Shown: positions 1 through 5,692, counted from the stretch's first letter. The stretch: 5,750 bases of DNA from an uncultured bacterium (GCA_905215055.1 CAJMOH010000098.1:1-5750); one strand, 5' to 3'. The notes: generated from the letters alone by a model not told the origin. Program-made: numbers and translations.

Positions 1-12
1 CTCTCGAGCGCT
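1..12 (-). repeat. 12-bp start-site element, copy 2
   Basis: Minus-strand reading AGCGCTCGAGAG, identical to the copy at 134-145. It begins 6 nt downstream of the TAAAAT -10 box, so transcription from this promoter should start at or next to its first base. It contains the two six-base palindromes AGCGCT and CTCGAG. It may be a conserved initial transcribed region or an operator. The repeat could extend beyond the left edge of the window. Confidence 0.7.
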
Positions 13-17
13 TGATT

Positions 18-46
18 ATTTTACCACACTCGATTTCGTTTGTCAA
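18..46 (-). promoter_or_regulatory. Leftward sigma-A promoter, left copy (P2)
   Basis: Read on the minus strand, this is a perfect -35 box TTGACA (41-46), a 17-nt spacer (24-40) and a -10 box TAAAAT (18-23). Runs of A on the minus strand at 51-55, 60-66 and 72-76 begin 4 nt upstream of the -35 and are spaced about 10-11 bp, as in an UP element or curved DNA. The predicted start falls near position 11-12, inside a 12-bp element shared with the other promoter. The gene it drives lies beyond the left edge. Confidence 0.85.
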
Positions 47-133
47 GCACTTTTTCAGGTTTTTTTCGGCCTTTTTCGTTCACCGTTCAGGTTTCGATTT
101 TTAGCCTTTTCTTCCCCGCTTTTTTCGTACCCT

Positions 134-145
134 CTCTCGAGCGCT
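134..145 (-). repeat. 12-bp start-site element, copy 1
   Basis: Exact copy of the element at 1-12, in the same orientation and again beginning 6 nt beyond the -10 box of its promoter. The 5-nt gap between -10 and element is the same length in both copies (13-17 and 146-150) but differs in sequence. The 12 bases themselves therefore look selected rather than merely part of a recent duplication of the whole promoter. Confidence 0.7.
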
Positions 146-150
146 CAGAT

Positions 151-179
151 ATGATACCATATCAATCCGCAAATGTCAA
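151..179 (-). promoter_or_regulatory. Leftward sigma-A promoter, right copy (P1)
   Basis: On the minus strand there is a perfect -35 TTGACA (174-179), a 17-nt spacer (157-173) and a -10 TATCAT (151-156). A-tracts at 183-188, 193-199 and 202-206 sit just upstream of the -35. It lies exactly 133 bp from the left promoter, with the same -35/-10 spacing and the same distance to the downstream 12-bp element. Tandem near-consensus promoters with AT-rich upstream DNA are typical of rRNA operons in Firmicutes; that identity is inferred because the transcribed gene is outside the window. Confidence 0.85.
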
Positions 180-377
180 CGCTTTTTTCCAATTTTTTTC
201 ATTTTTCTTTTCCTCCCCTTTATCTTGGGGATATTTTCCGCGTCAGCACTAGATCTTCTCTTGTTCTTCTCCTGCTCCGGGCAGAATTTGCCGGGGATAG
301 CCCTTATTTCTTTTTGGGAATGGTAGTGGCATAAACCCCGCGCTTCACTCTTATAGATACAGCAAGGAGGGATCTTT

Positions 378-485
378 GTGGATTTCAAAAAATGCGCCCT
401 GGCCCTGTGGAAGCTTCTGGTGGTATTCCTGGTCAATTTGATGGTCTATTTTATGCTGGCGGCTGACGGTCTTTCTTCTCTGTAA
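378..485 (+). CDS. 35-residue single-pass membrane peptide, function unknown
   Basis: This open frame has a GTG start at 378 and a TAA stop at 483-485. An eight-base AAGGAGGG (364-371) lies 6 nt upstream, the strongest ribosome site in the window. The predicted peptide has a short charged head (MDFKK), then a hydrophobic stretch over roughly residues 6-29 rich in Leu, Val, Ala and Phe with one Lys at 12, then a short tail (ADGLSSL). This fits one membrane-spanning segment with the N-terminus probably inside. I do not recognise the family. It lies 100 nt upstream of the effector-binding gene, which has its own promoter. Alternatives are a leader peptide for that gene or a chance open frame; the ribosome site and coherent membrane topology argue against chance. 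A TTG at 376 is in another frame. No clear promoter of its own was found. Confidence 0.6.
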   Translation: MDFKKCALALWKLLVVFLVNLMVYFMLAADGLSSL

Positions 486-520
486 AAGGTTTCCCGCCAA
501 GGTCCGGTTTTAAGCCGCTC

Positions 521-548
521 TTGCTTTTTTCCTGGCGGGGAGTATACT
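521..548 (+). promoter_or_regulatory. Probable promoter of effector-binding gene
   Basis: TTGCTT (521-526) and TATACT (543-548) are separated by 16 nt, which puts the start near 555 and leaves a leader of about 30 nt with the ribosome site. The promoter lies within an inverted repeat: CCCGCCA (493-499) pairs with TGGCGGG (533-539), extended by AGG against CCT. This dyad overlaps the -35/-10 interval and could be an operator or a hairpin in a readthrough transcript from the upstream peptide gene. Confidence 0.55.
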
Positions 549-585
549 GAAGGTATCCAAATACGCGAAACGGAGGGCAGCTCCC

Positions 586-1050
586 ATGAGGCTTGAAACA
601 CGGAAAAAGGACGCCTTTGCGGTTATCGGCAGGGAGGGATCCACCTCAGACGGACCGGGCTTTATTCAGAAGCTGTGGGCAGACGCCAACGCCCATTTCA
701 GCGAGGTGCGGGCTCTGGCGAAAAGGGATGAGGCCGGTCGGCCCGTTGGCTTCTGGGGAGCCATGTCCGACTGTTCCCGCTCTTTCAAGCCCTGGGAGGA
801 CAATTTCAGCAAGGGGCTGTACCTGGCCGGTGTGGAATGTGAGGACGGCGCCCAGGCCCCCCAGGGGTGGACCAAGTGGACCATCCCCGGCTATGAGTAT
901 CTCTGCGTCCAGTCGGAGGGGGAATCCACCTTTTCTCAGGTGCTGGAGTTCATGAAGTCCCAGGGAATTCCCCTGGCGGGGGCTGTTCAGGATTTTACCT
1001 GTCCCGCAACGGGAACAAATTACATGCTCTTTCCCATTCGCCTTCTCTGA
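586..1050 (+). CDS. Stand-alone GyrI-like / AraC effector-binding domain protein
   Basis: A 154-residue cytoplasmic protein that looks like a single GyrI-like (bacterial transcription activator effector-binding) domain. These domains bind small hydrophobic or cationic molecules, either as sensor halves of AraC/MerR regulators or alone, as in GyrI/SbmC-type proteins. Visible family-like blocks are an opening strand KDAFAVIGREG (8-18), a helix with LWADANAHF (30-38), GFWGAMSD (55-62), LAGVECED (80-87) followed by PGYEYLCV (101-108), and a closing strand NYMLFPIRLL (145-154). A Glu in the VECED segment sits where family members often have a ligand-contacting acidic residue. There is no helix-turn-helix segment and no room for one, so it is not itself a DNA-binding regulator. 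The ATG start is set by GGAGGG at 572-577, 8 nt upstream. It is convergent with the MATE genes, with which it shares a terminator. The family call is by pattern; the ligand is unknown. Confidence 0.75.
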   Translation: MRLETRKKDAFAVIGREGSTSDGPGFIQKLWADANAHFSEVRALAKRDEAGRPVGFWGAMSDCSRSFKPWEDNFSKGLYLAGVECEDGAQAPQGWTKWTIPGYEYLCVQSEGESTFSQVLEFMKSQGIPLAGAVQDFTCPATGTNYMLFPIRLL

Positions 1051-1123
1051 TCCCTTCCCCTTCCTCCAGCGGCGGACATGCCCGCGGCGGCTCCTCTTCC
1101 CAAGAGGAACGGATCAAACTAAA

Positions 1124-1159
1124 AAAACCGGCCCAGGCTTGCAGCCATCGGCCGGTTTT
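1124..1159. terminator. Bidirectional intrinsic terminator
   Basis: A 10-bp perfect stem, AAAACCGGCC (1124-1133) with GGCCGGTTTT (1150-1159), has an inner loop that can itself pair (AGGCT with AGCC). On the plus strand it runs into TTTTCTCTTT and ends the effector-binding gene; on the minus strand it runs into seven T residues and ends the MATE transcript. A second small hairpin, TCCTCTT (1092-1098) with AAGAGGA (1102-1108), lies between it and the plus-strand stop codon. Confidence 0.92.
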
Positions 1160-1211
1160 CTCTTTGACAGGCGTCCTCCAGAGGTTGGAGCCTTTTTCTC
1201 AACGGGAAAGC

Positions 1212-2609
1212 TTAATCCCGGTCCGCTGCCATGCCGCCGGCCCGTTGAATCGCGTGCTTGCGAATGACAAGGAAGCACACAATTTCGATGAGCGTGGTGA
1301 CAACCCAGGTGACGGGATAGGACAAGAACAGCATAGTAAAGGTTCTGTCCAGAGGGAAAATGGTGTAAATCCACACCACCCGCAGCACGCACACGCCGAA
1401 GATGGACACCACCATAGGCGTCAGGGACGAGCCAAGGCCCCGCATGGCGCCTACAAAGATGTTCATAATGCCGCAGGTGAAGTAAGGCACGCACACCAAA
1501 AGCATCCGCTCCAGGCCGTAGGCGATCACTTCTGGATCGGAGGAATAGATGCTCAGCAGGGGACGGCCCAGCAGATAGGCCCCCACGCCCAGCACAATGC
1601 CCACGCCTGTCACCAGGATCAGGTTATACCACACCACCTTGGCAATGCGGTGGAACTTCTTGGCGCCGTAGTTCTGCCCTGTAAAGCTGAGGGTGGACTG
1701 GGTAAAGGCGTCCATAGCCGTCCAGACAAAGCCCTCAATGTTGCCGCCGGCGGTGGAGCCTGCCATGGCAATGGAGCCGAAGGAGTTGATAGAGGACTGA
1801 ATCAGTACGTTGGAGATGGAGAAGGTGGCGCTTTGAATCCCCGCGGGAATGCCGATCTTGGTCATCTGCCACAGCTTGTCCCTGTGGATGGTCAGCTTTT
1901 TCAGATCCACCCGGTACACGCCCTCGCTTTTCATCAGGCACAGCAGCACCAGCACAGCGGACACGCATTGGGAGATCACTGTGGGAATGGCCACGCCCTC
2001 CACGCCCATGTGGAACACAATGACAAAGAACAGGTTCAAAATCACATTGATAACGCCCGCGATAAACAGAAAGTACAGGGGCCGCTGGGTATCTCCCACC
2101 GCCCGCAGAATTGCCGAGCCAAAGTTGTACAGCATCATCACCGGCATGCCCGCGAAGTAAATCCGCATGTACAGCACAGCCTGGTCCACCACGTCCTCGG
2201 GAGTACCCATCAGCTCCAGCAGGGGACGGGACAGGGCAATGCCTACAAAGATCAGGATGACGCCGCAGATCAGGCTGACCAGCACCGCGGTGTGAACCGT
2301 CTCGTGAAGGTCCTTGCTCTGGCCCGCGCCGTAATACCGGGCCACCAGCACGTTGACGCCGATGGAAAGGCCGATAAACAGGTTGACAATCAGCTGGATC
2401 AGGGCGCTGGTGGAGCCCACCGCGGCCAGGGCCTGGGGTCCCACAAACTGACCCACCACAATGATGTCCGCCGCGTTGAACAGCAGCTGCAGAATGCCCG
2501 AAATAGCCAAAGGAACAGCAAACCGGACGATCTTTCCCACAAGGGGACCGTTGGTCATGTCAATCTCAAAGGAGCTTCGGCGCGCGCCTGGATGGAACGG
2601 TAATTTCAC
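1212..2609 (-). CDS. MATE-family efflux transporter, downstream paralog
   Basis: A 465-residue inner-membrane transporter of the multidrug and toxin extrusion (MATE, NorM/DinF-type) family. These proteins use Na+ or H+ gradients to export cationic drugs and metabolites. Length and composition fit the usual 12 membrane segments, starting about residue 27. The two-fold family repeat is visible: LRAVGDTQRPL (168-178) in the first half matches MRGLGSSLTPM (389-399) in the second. Other conserved blocks are GPLVGKIVRFAVPL (21-34), FNAADIIVVGQFVG (44-57), GVEGVAIPTVISQ (202-214) and FTGQNYGA (309-316). The start is a GTG, supported by GGAGGG (minus strand, 2619-2624) 9 nt upstream; the first ATG would cut off 17 residues. 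It lies 99 nt downstream of a close paralog, with its own promoter inside that gene's end. Substrate cannot be told from sequence. Confidence 0.95.
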   Translation of the reverse strand: MKLPFHPGARRSSFEIDMTNGPLVGKIVRFAVPLAISGILQLLFNAADIIVVGQFVGPQALAAVGSTSALIQLIVNLFIGLSIGVNVLVARYYGAGQSKDLHETVHTAVLVSLICGVILIFVGIALSRPLLELMGTPEDVVDQAVLYMRIYFAGMPVMMLYNFGSAILRAVGDTQRPLYFLFIAGVINVILNLFFVIVFHMGVEGVAIPTVISQCVSAVLVLLCLMKSEGVYRVDLKKLTIHRDKLWQMTKIGIPAGIQSATFSISNVLIQSSINSFGSIAMAGSTAGGNIEGFVWTAMDAFTQSTLSFTGQNYGAKKFHRIAKVVWYNLILVTGVGIVLGVGAYLLGRPLLSIYSSDPEVIAYGLERMLLVCVPYFTCGIMNIFVGAMRGLGSSLTPMVVSIFGVCVLRVVWIYTIFPLDRTFTMLFLSYPVTWVVTTLIEIVCFLVIRKHAIQRAGGMAADRD

Positions 2610-2641
2610 TGCTCTTAACCCTCCAATTTTTTCCTCGAGAG

Positions 2642-2678
2642 ATTCCCCGGCGCCCCTTCCCGCAGGCCGCCGGGGAAT
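2642..2678 (-). promoter_or_regulatory. Leader hairpin before downstream MATE gene
   Basis: A perfect 11-bp inverted repeat, ATTCCCCGGCG (2642-2652) with CGCCGGGGAAT (2668-2678), has a 15-nt loop. It lies in the short leader of the downstream MATE gene, ending 17 nt before its GGAGGG ribosome site. No U-run follows on either strand, so it is not a standard terminator. It could protect the mRNA 5' end, mark a processing site between the two transporter genes or act in attenuation. The loop contains GCGGGAAGGGG on the minus strand, a purine-rich segment that resembles a ribosome site. Confidence 0.65.
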
Positions 2679-2702
2679 TCTCCATCAATTTCGCATTTTC
2701 TA

Positions 2703-2731
2703 ATTATATTACGGCCTGCTCTCATTTGCAA
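2703..2731 (-). promoter_or_regulatory. Internal promoter for downstream MATE gene
   Basis: On the minus strand, TTGCAA (2726-2731), a 17-nt spacer and a perfect TATAAT (2703-2708) overlap the last codons and stop of the upstream MATE gene. The predicted start is near 2696, giving an approximately 87-nt leader that includes the 11-bp hairpin. The two paralogs can therefore be expressed independently, although no terminator separates them. Confidence 0.65.
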
Positions 2732-4118
2732 GACGCCGCTTTTTTCCCAGATGCCGCCGCACAAGGAAATAGCACACCCCGTCGAAAAAGGCCGCCAGGC
2801 CCCAGGTGATGGGGTAGGACATGTACAGCACCTCCAGGGTGGGCCACTGGGCAAACACGGTAAACAGCCAAATAACCCGGAACCCGCACACAAAGCCAAT
2901 GGTGATGGCCATGGGGATGAAGGAATAGCCCATGCCCCGCAGAACACCCACCATAACGCCCATCATGCCGCCAAAGCACTCCAATATGCAGACCACCGAC
3001 ATCCGCCTAAGTCCAAAGGCGATGACGTCCGCCTCGGAGGAATAAATCCCCAGCAGCTGGGAGCCCAGCAGATAGGACCCAATGCCCAGCGCCAGGCCCA
3101 CCCCTGTCACCAGAAGCAGGCACAGGGGCAAAATCCGGTTGACGCGCTTCAGCTTGCCCGCGCCCATGTTCTGGCCGGTAAAGCTGAGGGCCGCCTGAGA
3201 AAAGGCGTCCATGGCCGTGGAGACAAAGCCCTCGATGTTGGAGGCGGCGGTATTGCCCGCCATGGCCACAGCCCCAAAGGAGTTGATAGAGGACTGAATC
3301 AGCACGTTGGAAATGGAGAAAGAGCAGCCCTGAATGCCGGCGGGTAGGCCGATCTTCACCATGCCCATCAGCTTGTCCCTTTTGATGCGCAGCTGGCGCA
3401 GATCCACCTGATAAGCCGTGTGAGACCGCACCAGGCACAGCAGCACCAGCCCGGCAGACACGCACTGGGAGATCACCGTGGGAATGGCCACGCCCTCCAC
3501 GCCCATGTGGAGCACGATGACAAAGAACAGGTTCAAAAGCACGTTGACCACCCCGGCCAGGAACAGAAAGTACAGGGGCCGCTGGGTGTCTCCCACCGCC
3601 CGGAGAATGGCCGCGCCAAAGTTATAGAGCATGCTGGCGGGCATGCCGATGAAGTAGATCCGCATGTACAGGCAGGCCTGGTCCAGCACCTCCTGGGGGG
3701 TACCCATCAGCTCCAGCATGGGAGCCGCCAAGACCATGCCGATCACCATGACGATGGCTCCAAAGATCAGGCTGGCCAGCACAGAGGTGTGAACGGTTTC
3801 CCGCAGGGCCTTGGTGTCGCTGGCGCCGTAATACTGGGCCACCAGCACGTTGGTGCCTACGGAAAGACCGATGAACAGGTTGACGATCAGGTTGATCAGG
3901 GCGCTGGTGGAGCCCACCGCGGCCAGGGCCTGAGAGCCCACAAACTGCCCCACCACAATGATGTCCGCCGCGTTAAACAGCAGCTGCAAAATGCCGGAAA
4001 TGGCCAGTGGAATGGCAAAGCGGACAATCTTGCCCAGCAGGGGGCCGTTGACCATGTCGATCTCATAGGAGCCCCGGCCGCTTTTCAAGCGTGTTGACAA
4101 ACGGGTTAACAAATTCAA
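2709..4118 (-). CDS. MATE-family efflux transporter, upstream paralog
   Basis: A 469-residue MATE-family transporter that aligns without gaps to its downstream neighbour over most of its length (offset of four residues at the N-terminus). Over the first 60 aligned residues from S17 only about 6 differ, whereas over the last about 89 aligned residues roughly 38% are identical. The family repeat is seen at LRAVGDTQRPL (172-182) and VLRGMGYSFIPM (392-403). The start chosen is a TTG at 4118, the first possible start after an in-frame TAA; GGGAG lies about 13 nt upstream, rather far. An ATG at residue 22 (DMVNGP) is an alternative but would remove residues that match the paralog (SYEID against SFEID). 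No good promoter is visible just upstream, so it may be read from the LUD gene through a weak terminator. The C-terminus is short and basic (RRHLGKKRRL). Confidence 0.94.
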   Translation of the reverse strand: MNLLTRLSTRLKSGRGSYEIDMVNGPLLGKIVRFAIPLAISGILQLLFNAADIIVVGQFVGSQALAAVGSTSALINLIVNLFIGLSVGTNVLVAQYYGASDTKALRETVHTSVLASLIFGAIVMVIGMVLAAPMLELMGTPQEVLDQACLYMRIYFIGMPASMLYNFGAAILRAVGDTQRPLYFLFLAGVVNVLLNLFFVIVLHMGVEGVAIPTVISQCVSAGLVLLCLVRSHTAYQVDLRQLRIKRDKLMGMVKIGLPAGIQGCSFSISNVLIQSSINSFGAVAMAGNTAASNIEGFVSTAMDAFSQAALSFTGQNMGAGKLKRVNRILPLCLLLVTGVGLALGIGSYLLGSQLLGIYSSEADVIAFGLRRMSVVCILECFGGMMGVMVGVLRGMGYSFIPMAITIGFVCGFRVIWLFTVFAQWPTLEVLYMSYPITWGLAAFFDGVCYFLVRRHLGKKRRLANESRP

Positions 4119-4142
4119 AACAGATTTTACACTCCCTTAACA

Positions 4143-4178
4143 GAGCGGCGGCAGGAAAGCAGCCCGCAGGCCCCGCTC
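4143..4178 (-). promoter_or_regulatory. Possible leader hairpin before upstream MATE gene
   Basis: GAGCGG (4143-4148) pairs with CCGCTC (4173-4178), and GGC/GCC pairs inside can extend it with bulges. It lies directly upstream of the GGGAG ribosome site. It is weaker than the hairpin before the second MATE gene, with no sequence similarity, but occupies a comparable place. Confidence 0.35.
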
Positions 4179-4179
4179 C

Positions 4180-4211
4180 AAAAAATTCTTCACGGAAGGC
4201 CCTTGGGCCTT
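4180..4211 (-). terminator. Weak intrinsic terminator after LUD gene
   Basis: AAGGCCC (4196-4202) and GGGCCTT (4205-4211) form a GC-rich hairpin 20 nt after the LUD stop codon. On the minus strand a run of six T residues (4180-4185) follows only after a 10-nt gap, so termination may be inefficient. This may allow readthrough into the MATE gene, which lacks an obvious promoter. Confidence 0.45.
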
Positions 4212-4230
4212 TCTCTTTATAAGGAGAGCC

Positions 4231-4893
4231 TTAGTAGCCCAGCTCTTCCCCCACCAGCACCACCCGGATTCTGTCCGTCCGCTGATAGCCGGTTACCACA
4301 TATTGGCAGCACATGCGCTTTTCCGAGGCGCAGCCCTCTGTCATGCTGTTCACGGTCTCCCCGCCCTGGCAGGAGGCGCACCGGCCCAGCCGGGAGCAGG
4401 GGGTGCGGGTTTCCAGCCGGACGCCGTTGGCCGGAGCCGCCATACATTTCACCCGGGCAATGGCGGCCTCCAGATTGGGCACCAGCTTGTTGATCCCCGC
4501 CACCACAATCACCCGCTTGGGGCCGTAAATCAGCGCGGCCACCCGGTTGCCGTTGCCGTCCACGTTGTACAGCTGTCCCTCCTCGGTGATGGCGTTGGCG
4601 CTCATCAGGAACACATCCGCGGAAAAGGTGCGGCGGTACACCTCCTCCGGGTCCATAATTTCCCGATCCAAAAACTGGTAGTCCCCGCTTTTCAGCAGGT
4701 CCCGCACACCGGACTCCGCCAGCGTCATGGAGCCGCCGCAGGTCACCACATCCCCGGGCTGAAGCATATCCTTCACCGCTTTTACCGCCTCCTGGCAGGT
4801 GGGTACATACACCGCCGGGATTCTGTTTTTCGCCAGGGCCTTCAGGGTGCGCTCCACCTGGGCCTGCCGCACAAACATCGCGTTTTGATCCAA
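4231..4893 (-). CDS. LUD-domain (DUF162, LutC/YkgG-like) protein
   Basis: A 220-residue soluble protein of the LUD family, whose best-known members (LutB/LutC) take part in L-lactate oxidation to pyruvate; many clostridial stand-alone members have no assigned reaction. Typical blocks are an N-terminal helix with TLKALAKNRIPAVYV (16-30), GGSMTLAESG (53-62), ADVFLMSANAITEEG (92-106), DGNGNRVAA (112-120) and GPKRVIVVAGINK (124-136). The C-terminus carries a cysteine cluster, C166, C172, C175, C188, C195 and C196, followed by RIRVVLVGEELGY, as in many clostridial homologues. No lutA/lutB genes adjoin it, so a lactate role is not supported by context. The start is a TTG at 4893 with AAAGGA 9 nt upstream (AGGG also lies closer); an ATG at residue 6 is possible but poorly placed for ribosome binding. 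Confidence 0.88.
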   Translation of the reverse strand: MDQNAMFVRQAQVERTLKALAKNRIPAVYVPTCQEAVKAVKDMLQPGDVVTCGGSMTLAESGVRDLLKSGDYQFLDREIMDPEEVYRRTFSADVFLMSANAITEEGQLYNVDGNGNRVAALIYGPKRVIVVAGINKLVPNLEAAIARVKCMAAPANGVRLETRTPCSRLGRCASCQGGETVNSMTEGCASEKRMCCQYVVTGYQRTDRIRVVLVGEELGY

Positions 4894-4983
4894 CTTCCCT
4901 CATCCTTTCCCGGCGGGGACACGCCCGGCATTCCCATACCCCAGGGTCTGCCGCCCTGCCGCCATTGGTTTTATCACGCAACT

Positions 4984-5012
4984 ATTCTACCGCCATAAAG
5001 CGCTAAAATCAA
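4984..5012 (-). promoter_or_regulatory. Promoter of LUD gene
   Basis: On the minus strand, TTGATT (5007-5012) and TAGAAT (4984-4989) are 17 nt apart, each 4-5 of 6 to consensus. The predicted start near 4977 leaves a GC-rich leader of about 84 nt. It lies just past the terminator of the lipoprotein gene, consistent with a new transcription unit. Confidence 0.65.
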
Positions 5013-5020
5013 GGGCCTGG

Positions 5021-5062
5021 AAAAAAGAAAAAGCAGGCCCCCGCTCATCCGCGGGAGCCTGC
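5021..5062 (-). terminator. Intrinsic terminator of lipoprotein gene
   Basis: A 12-bp stem (5033-5044 with 5051-5062, one G-T wobble) and a six-base loop (5045-5050) are followed on the minus strand by TTTTT, C, TTTTTT. It lies 17 nt after the lipoprotein TAA. This is a strong, textbook terminator. Confidence 0.95.
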
Positions 5063-5079
5063 GCTCTCTCTGAAATTTT

Positions 5080-5625
5080 TCAAGCCTTAAAATTCACAAA
5101 CAGCTGGGTCACTCGCTCCCGCTGCTGGGTGTTGGCTTCGCTGGTGCTGCTGTCGGTGTAGATCAGCAAATACTTGCCGCTGGCGCTGAGAGTGGCCGGC
5201 ACGTCCTTATCCAGCAGGTGGAAGGACCCGGCGTCCCGAACGCTGTCCAAAACAGACTGGCCCTGCTCGTTCAGGTTTTCCAAGTCGTACTGGTAAACCT
5301 CCACCTGCACGGTGCTGCCGCCCAGCAGGAACCGGTAGCGGTAGCCCCCCACAGCTCCAATGGTCTCATAGGCCATCTCGGTGGGGTCGCCGGTGACGGC
5401 GCTGTTGGCCTCCAGAAAATCGCACAGCCCGGTCAGAGAATCCTCAAATTCCGTATCGGCCACCTCTTGAGGTTCGGCTGTTTCCTGGCTGCCGCTTTCC
5501 ACGCCGGAGGCCGTGGAAGAGGTTTCCAGAGACAGGGTGGGCAGCTGCTCGACAGTACTGCCGCAGGCGGTAAGGGTCAGCGCCAGGGCCAGCGCTCCAA
5601 GGGCCGCCGTCAATTTTTTCATCAT
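5080..5625 (-). CDS. Small lipoprotein, function unknown
   Basis: A 181-residue predicted lipoprotein. The signal peptide is clear: basic MMKK, a hydrophobic Ala/Leu core (5-17) and a lipobox L18-T19-A20-C21, so Cys21 should be lipidated and anchor the mature protein to the outer face of the membrane. Residues 22-60 are a Ser/Thr/Glu-rich flexible linker, and 61-181 a folded domain with alternating strands (YRYRFLLGG, 95-103; STVQVEVYQYD, 104-114; GKYLLIYTDSS, 150-160) and one Cys (C68). I do not recognise the family. The ATG at 5625 is chosen because GGAGGG (minus strand, 5634-5639) is 8 nt upstream; the next codon is also ATG and could be used. It directly follows a tRNA-Glu and its terminator, with no room for a clear promoter, so it may depend on readthrough. 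Confidence 0.85.
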   Translation of the reverse strand: MMKKLTAALGALALALTLTACGSTVEQLPTLSLETSSTASGVESGSQETAEPQEVADTEFEDSLTGLCDFLEANSAVTGDPTEMAYETIGAVGGYRYRFLLGGSTVQVEVYQYDLENLNEQGQSVLDSVRDAGSFHLLDKDVPATLSASGKYLLIYTDSSTSEANTQQRERVTQLFVNFKA

Positions 5626-5657
5626 GGGAAATTCCCTCCAAAAACTCTGTGGGTAAT

Positions 5658-5692
5658 AAAAAAAGAAAAGCCCGGGCCACCTGGGACCCGGC
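5658..5692 (-). terminator. Intrinsic terminator after tRNA-Glu
   Basis: On the minus strand, CCGGG (5687-5691) pairs with CCCGG (5672-5676), with an outer G-C pair possible through a one-base bulge, followed by TTTT, C, TTTTTTT (5658-5669). It begins 7 nt beyond the tRNA CCA end and stops 18 nt before the lipoprotein ribosome site. Confidence 0.85.

Larger units (their letters stand above)
1..377. other. AT-rich, gene-free promoter region
   Basis: No convincing gene lies here. The plus strand is strongly pyrimidine-rich with many T-runs, and the short open frames (about 40-252 plus and 176-436 minus) are low-complexity Phe/Ser or Lys/Arg strings without ribosome sites. Positions 1-210 hold two leftward promoters with A-tract DNA upstream, listed separately. 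Positions 250-360 are the probable 5' region of the small peptide gene at 378. An imperfect dyad (CCGGGCA near 278-284 against TGCCGG near 289-294) is followed by a T-rich stretch, which could be a weak rightward terminator or nothing. I could not find a convincing rightward promoter; a TATAGA at 352-357 has no matching -35 box and would start transcription inside the ribosome site. Confidence 0.75.

Noticed and set aside
327..345. Possible sigma-54 promoter (TGGCATAAACC...) before the membrane peptide
   Set aside because: The -24-like TGGCA is present but no GC-containing -12 element of the TTGC type lies at the required distance.
40..436. Phe/Ser-rich plus-strand frame (40-252) and Lys/Arg-rich minus-strand frame (176-436)
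   Set aside because: They lie across the T-rich promoter block, have low-complexity products, lack ribosome sites and conflict with the two strong promoters.
1164..2603. 479-codon plus-strand open frame opposite the downstream MATE gene
   Set aside because: It is the antisense shadow of a clear transporter gene. Its product is His/Gln/Ala/Gly-rich without domain features and there is no ribosome site. The similar frames at 2751-3347 and 3420-4097 mirror the other MATE gene in the same way.
2632..2639. CTCGAG string near the second MATE leader resembling the start-site element at 1-12
   Set aside because: Only the short CTCTCGAG core is shared, without the GCGCT half and not at a promoter start point; most likely chance.
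4908..4973. 21-codon leader frame before the LUD gene, with its TGA within the ribosome site region
   Set aside because: It has no ribosome site of its own and a Gly/Ala/Arg-rich product expected by chance from GC-rich sequence; nothing suggests a regulatory peptide.
4217..4981. 254-codon minus-strand frame overlapping the LUD gene, and the plus-strand frame 4303-4998
   Set aside because: Both are Gly/Arg/Pro- or His-rich out-of-frame readings of GC-rich DNA; the LUD frame has a full set of family motifs and explains the region.
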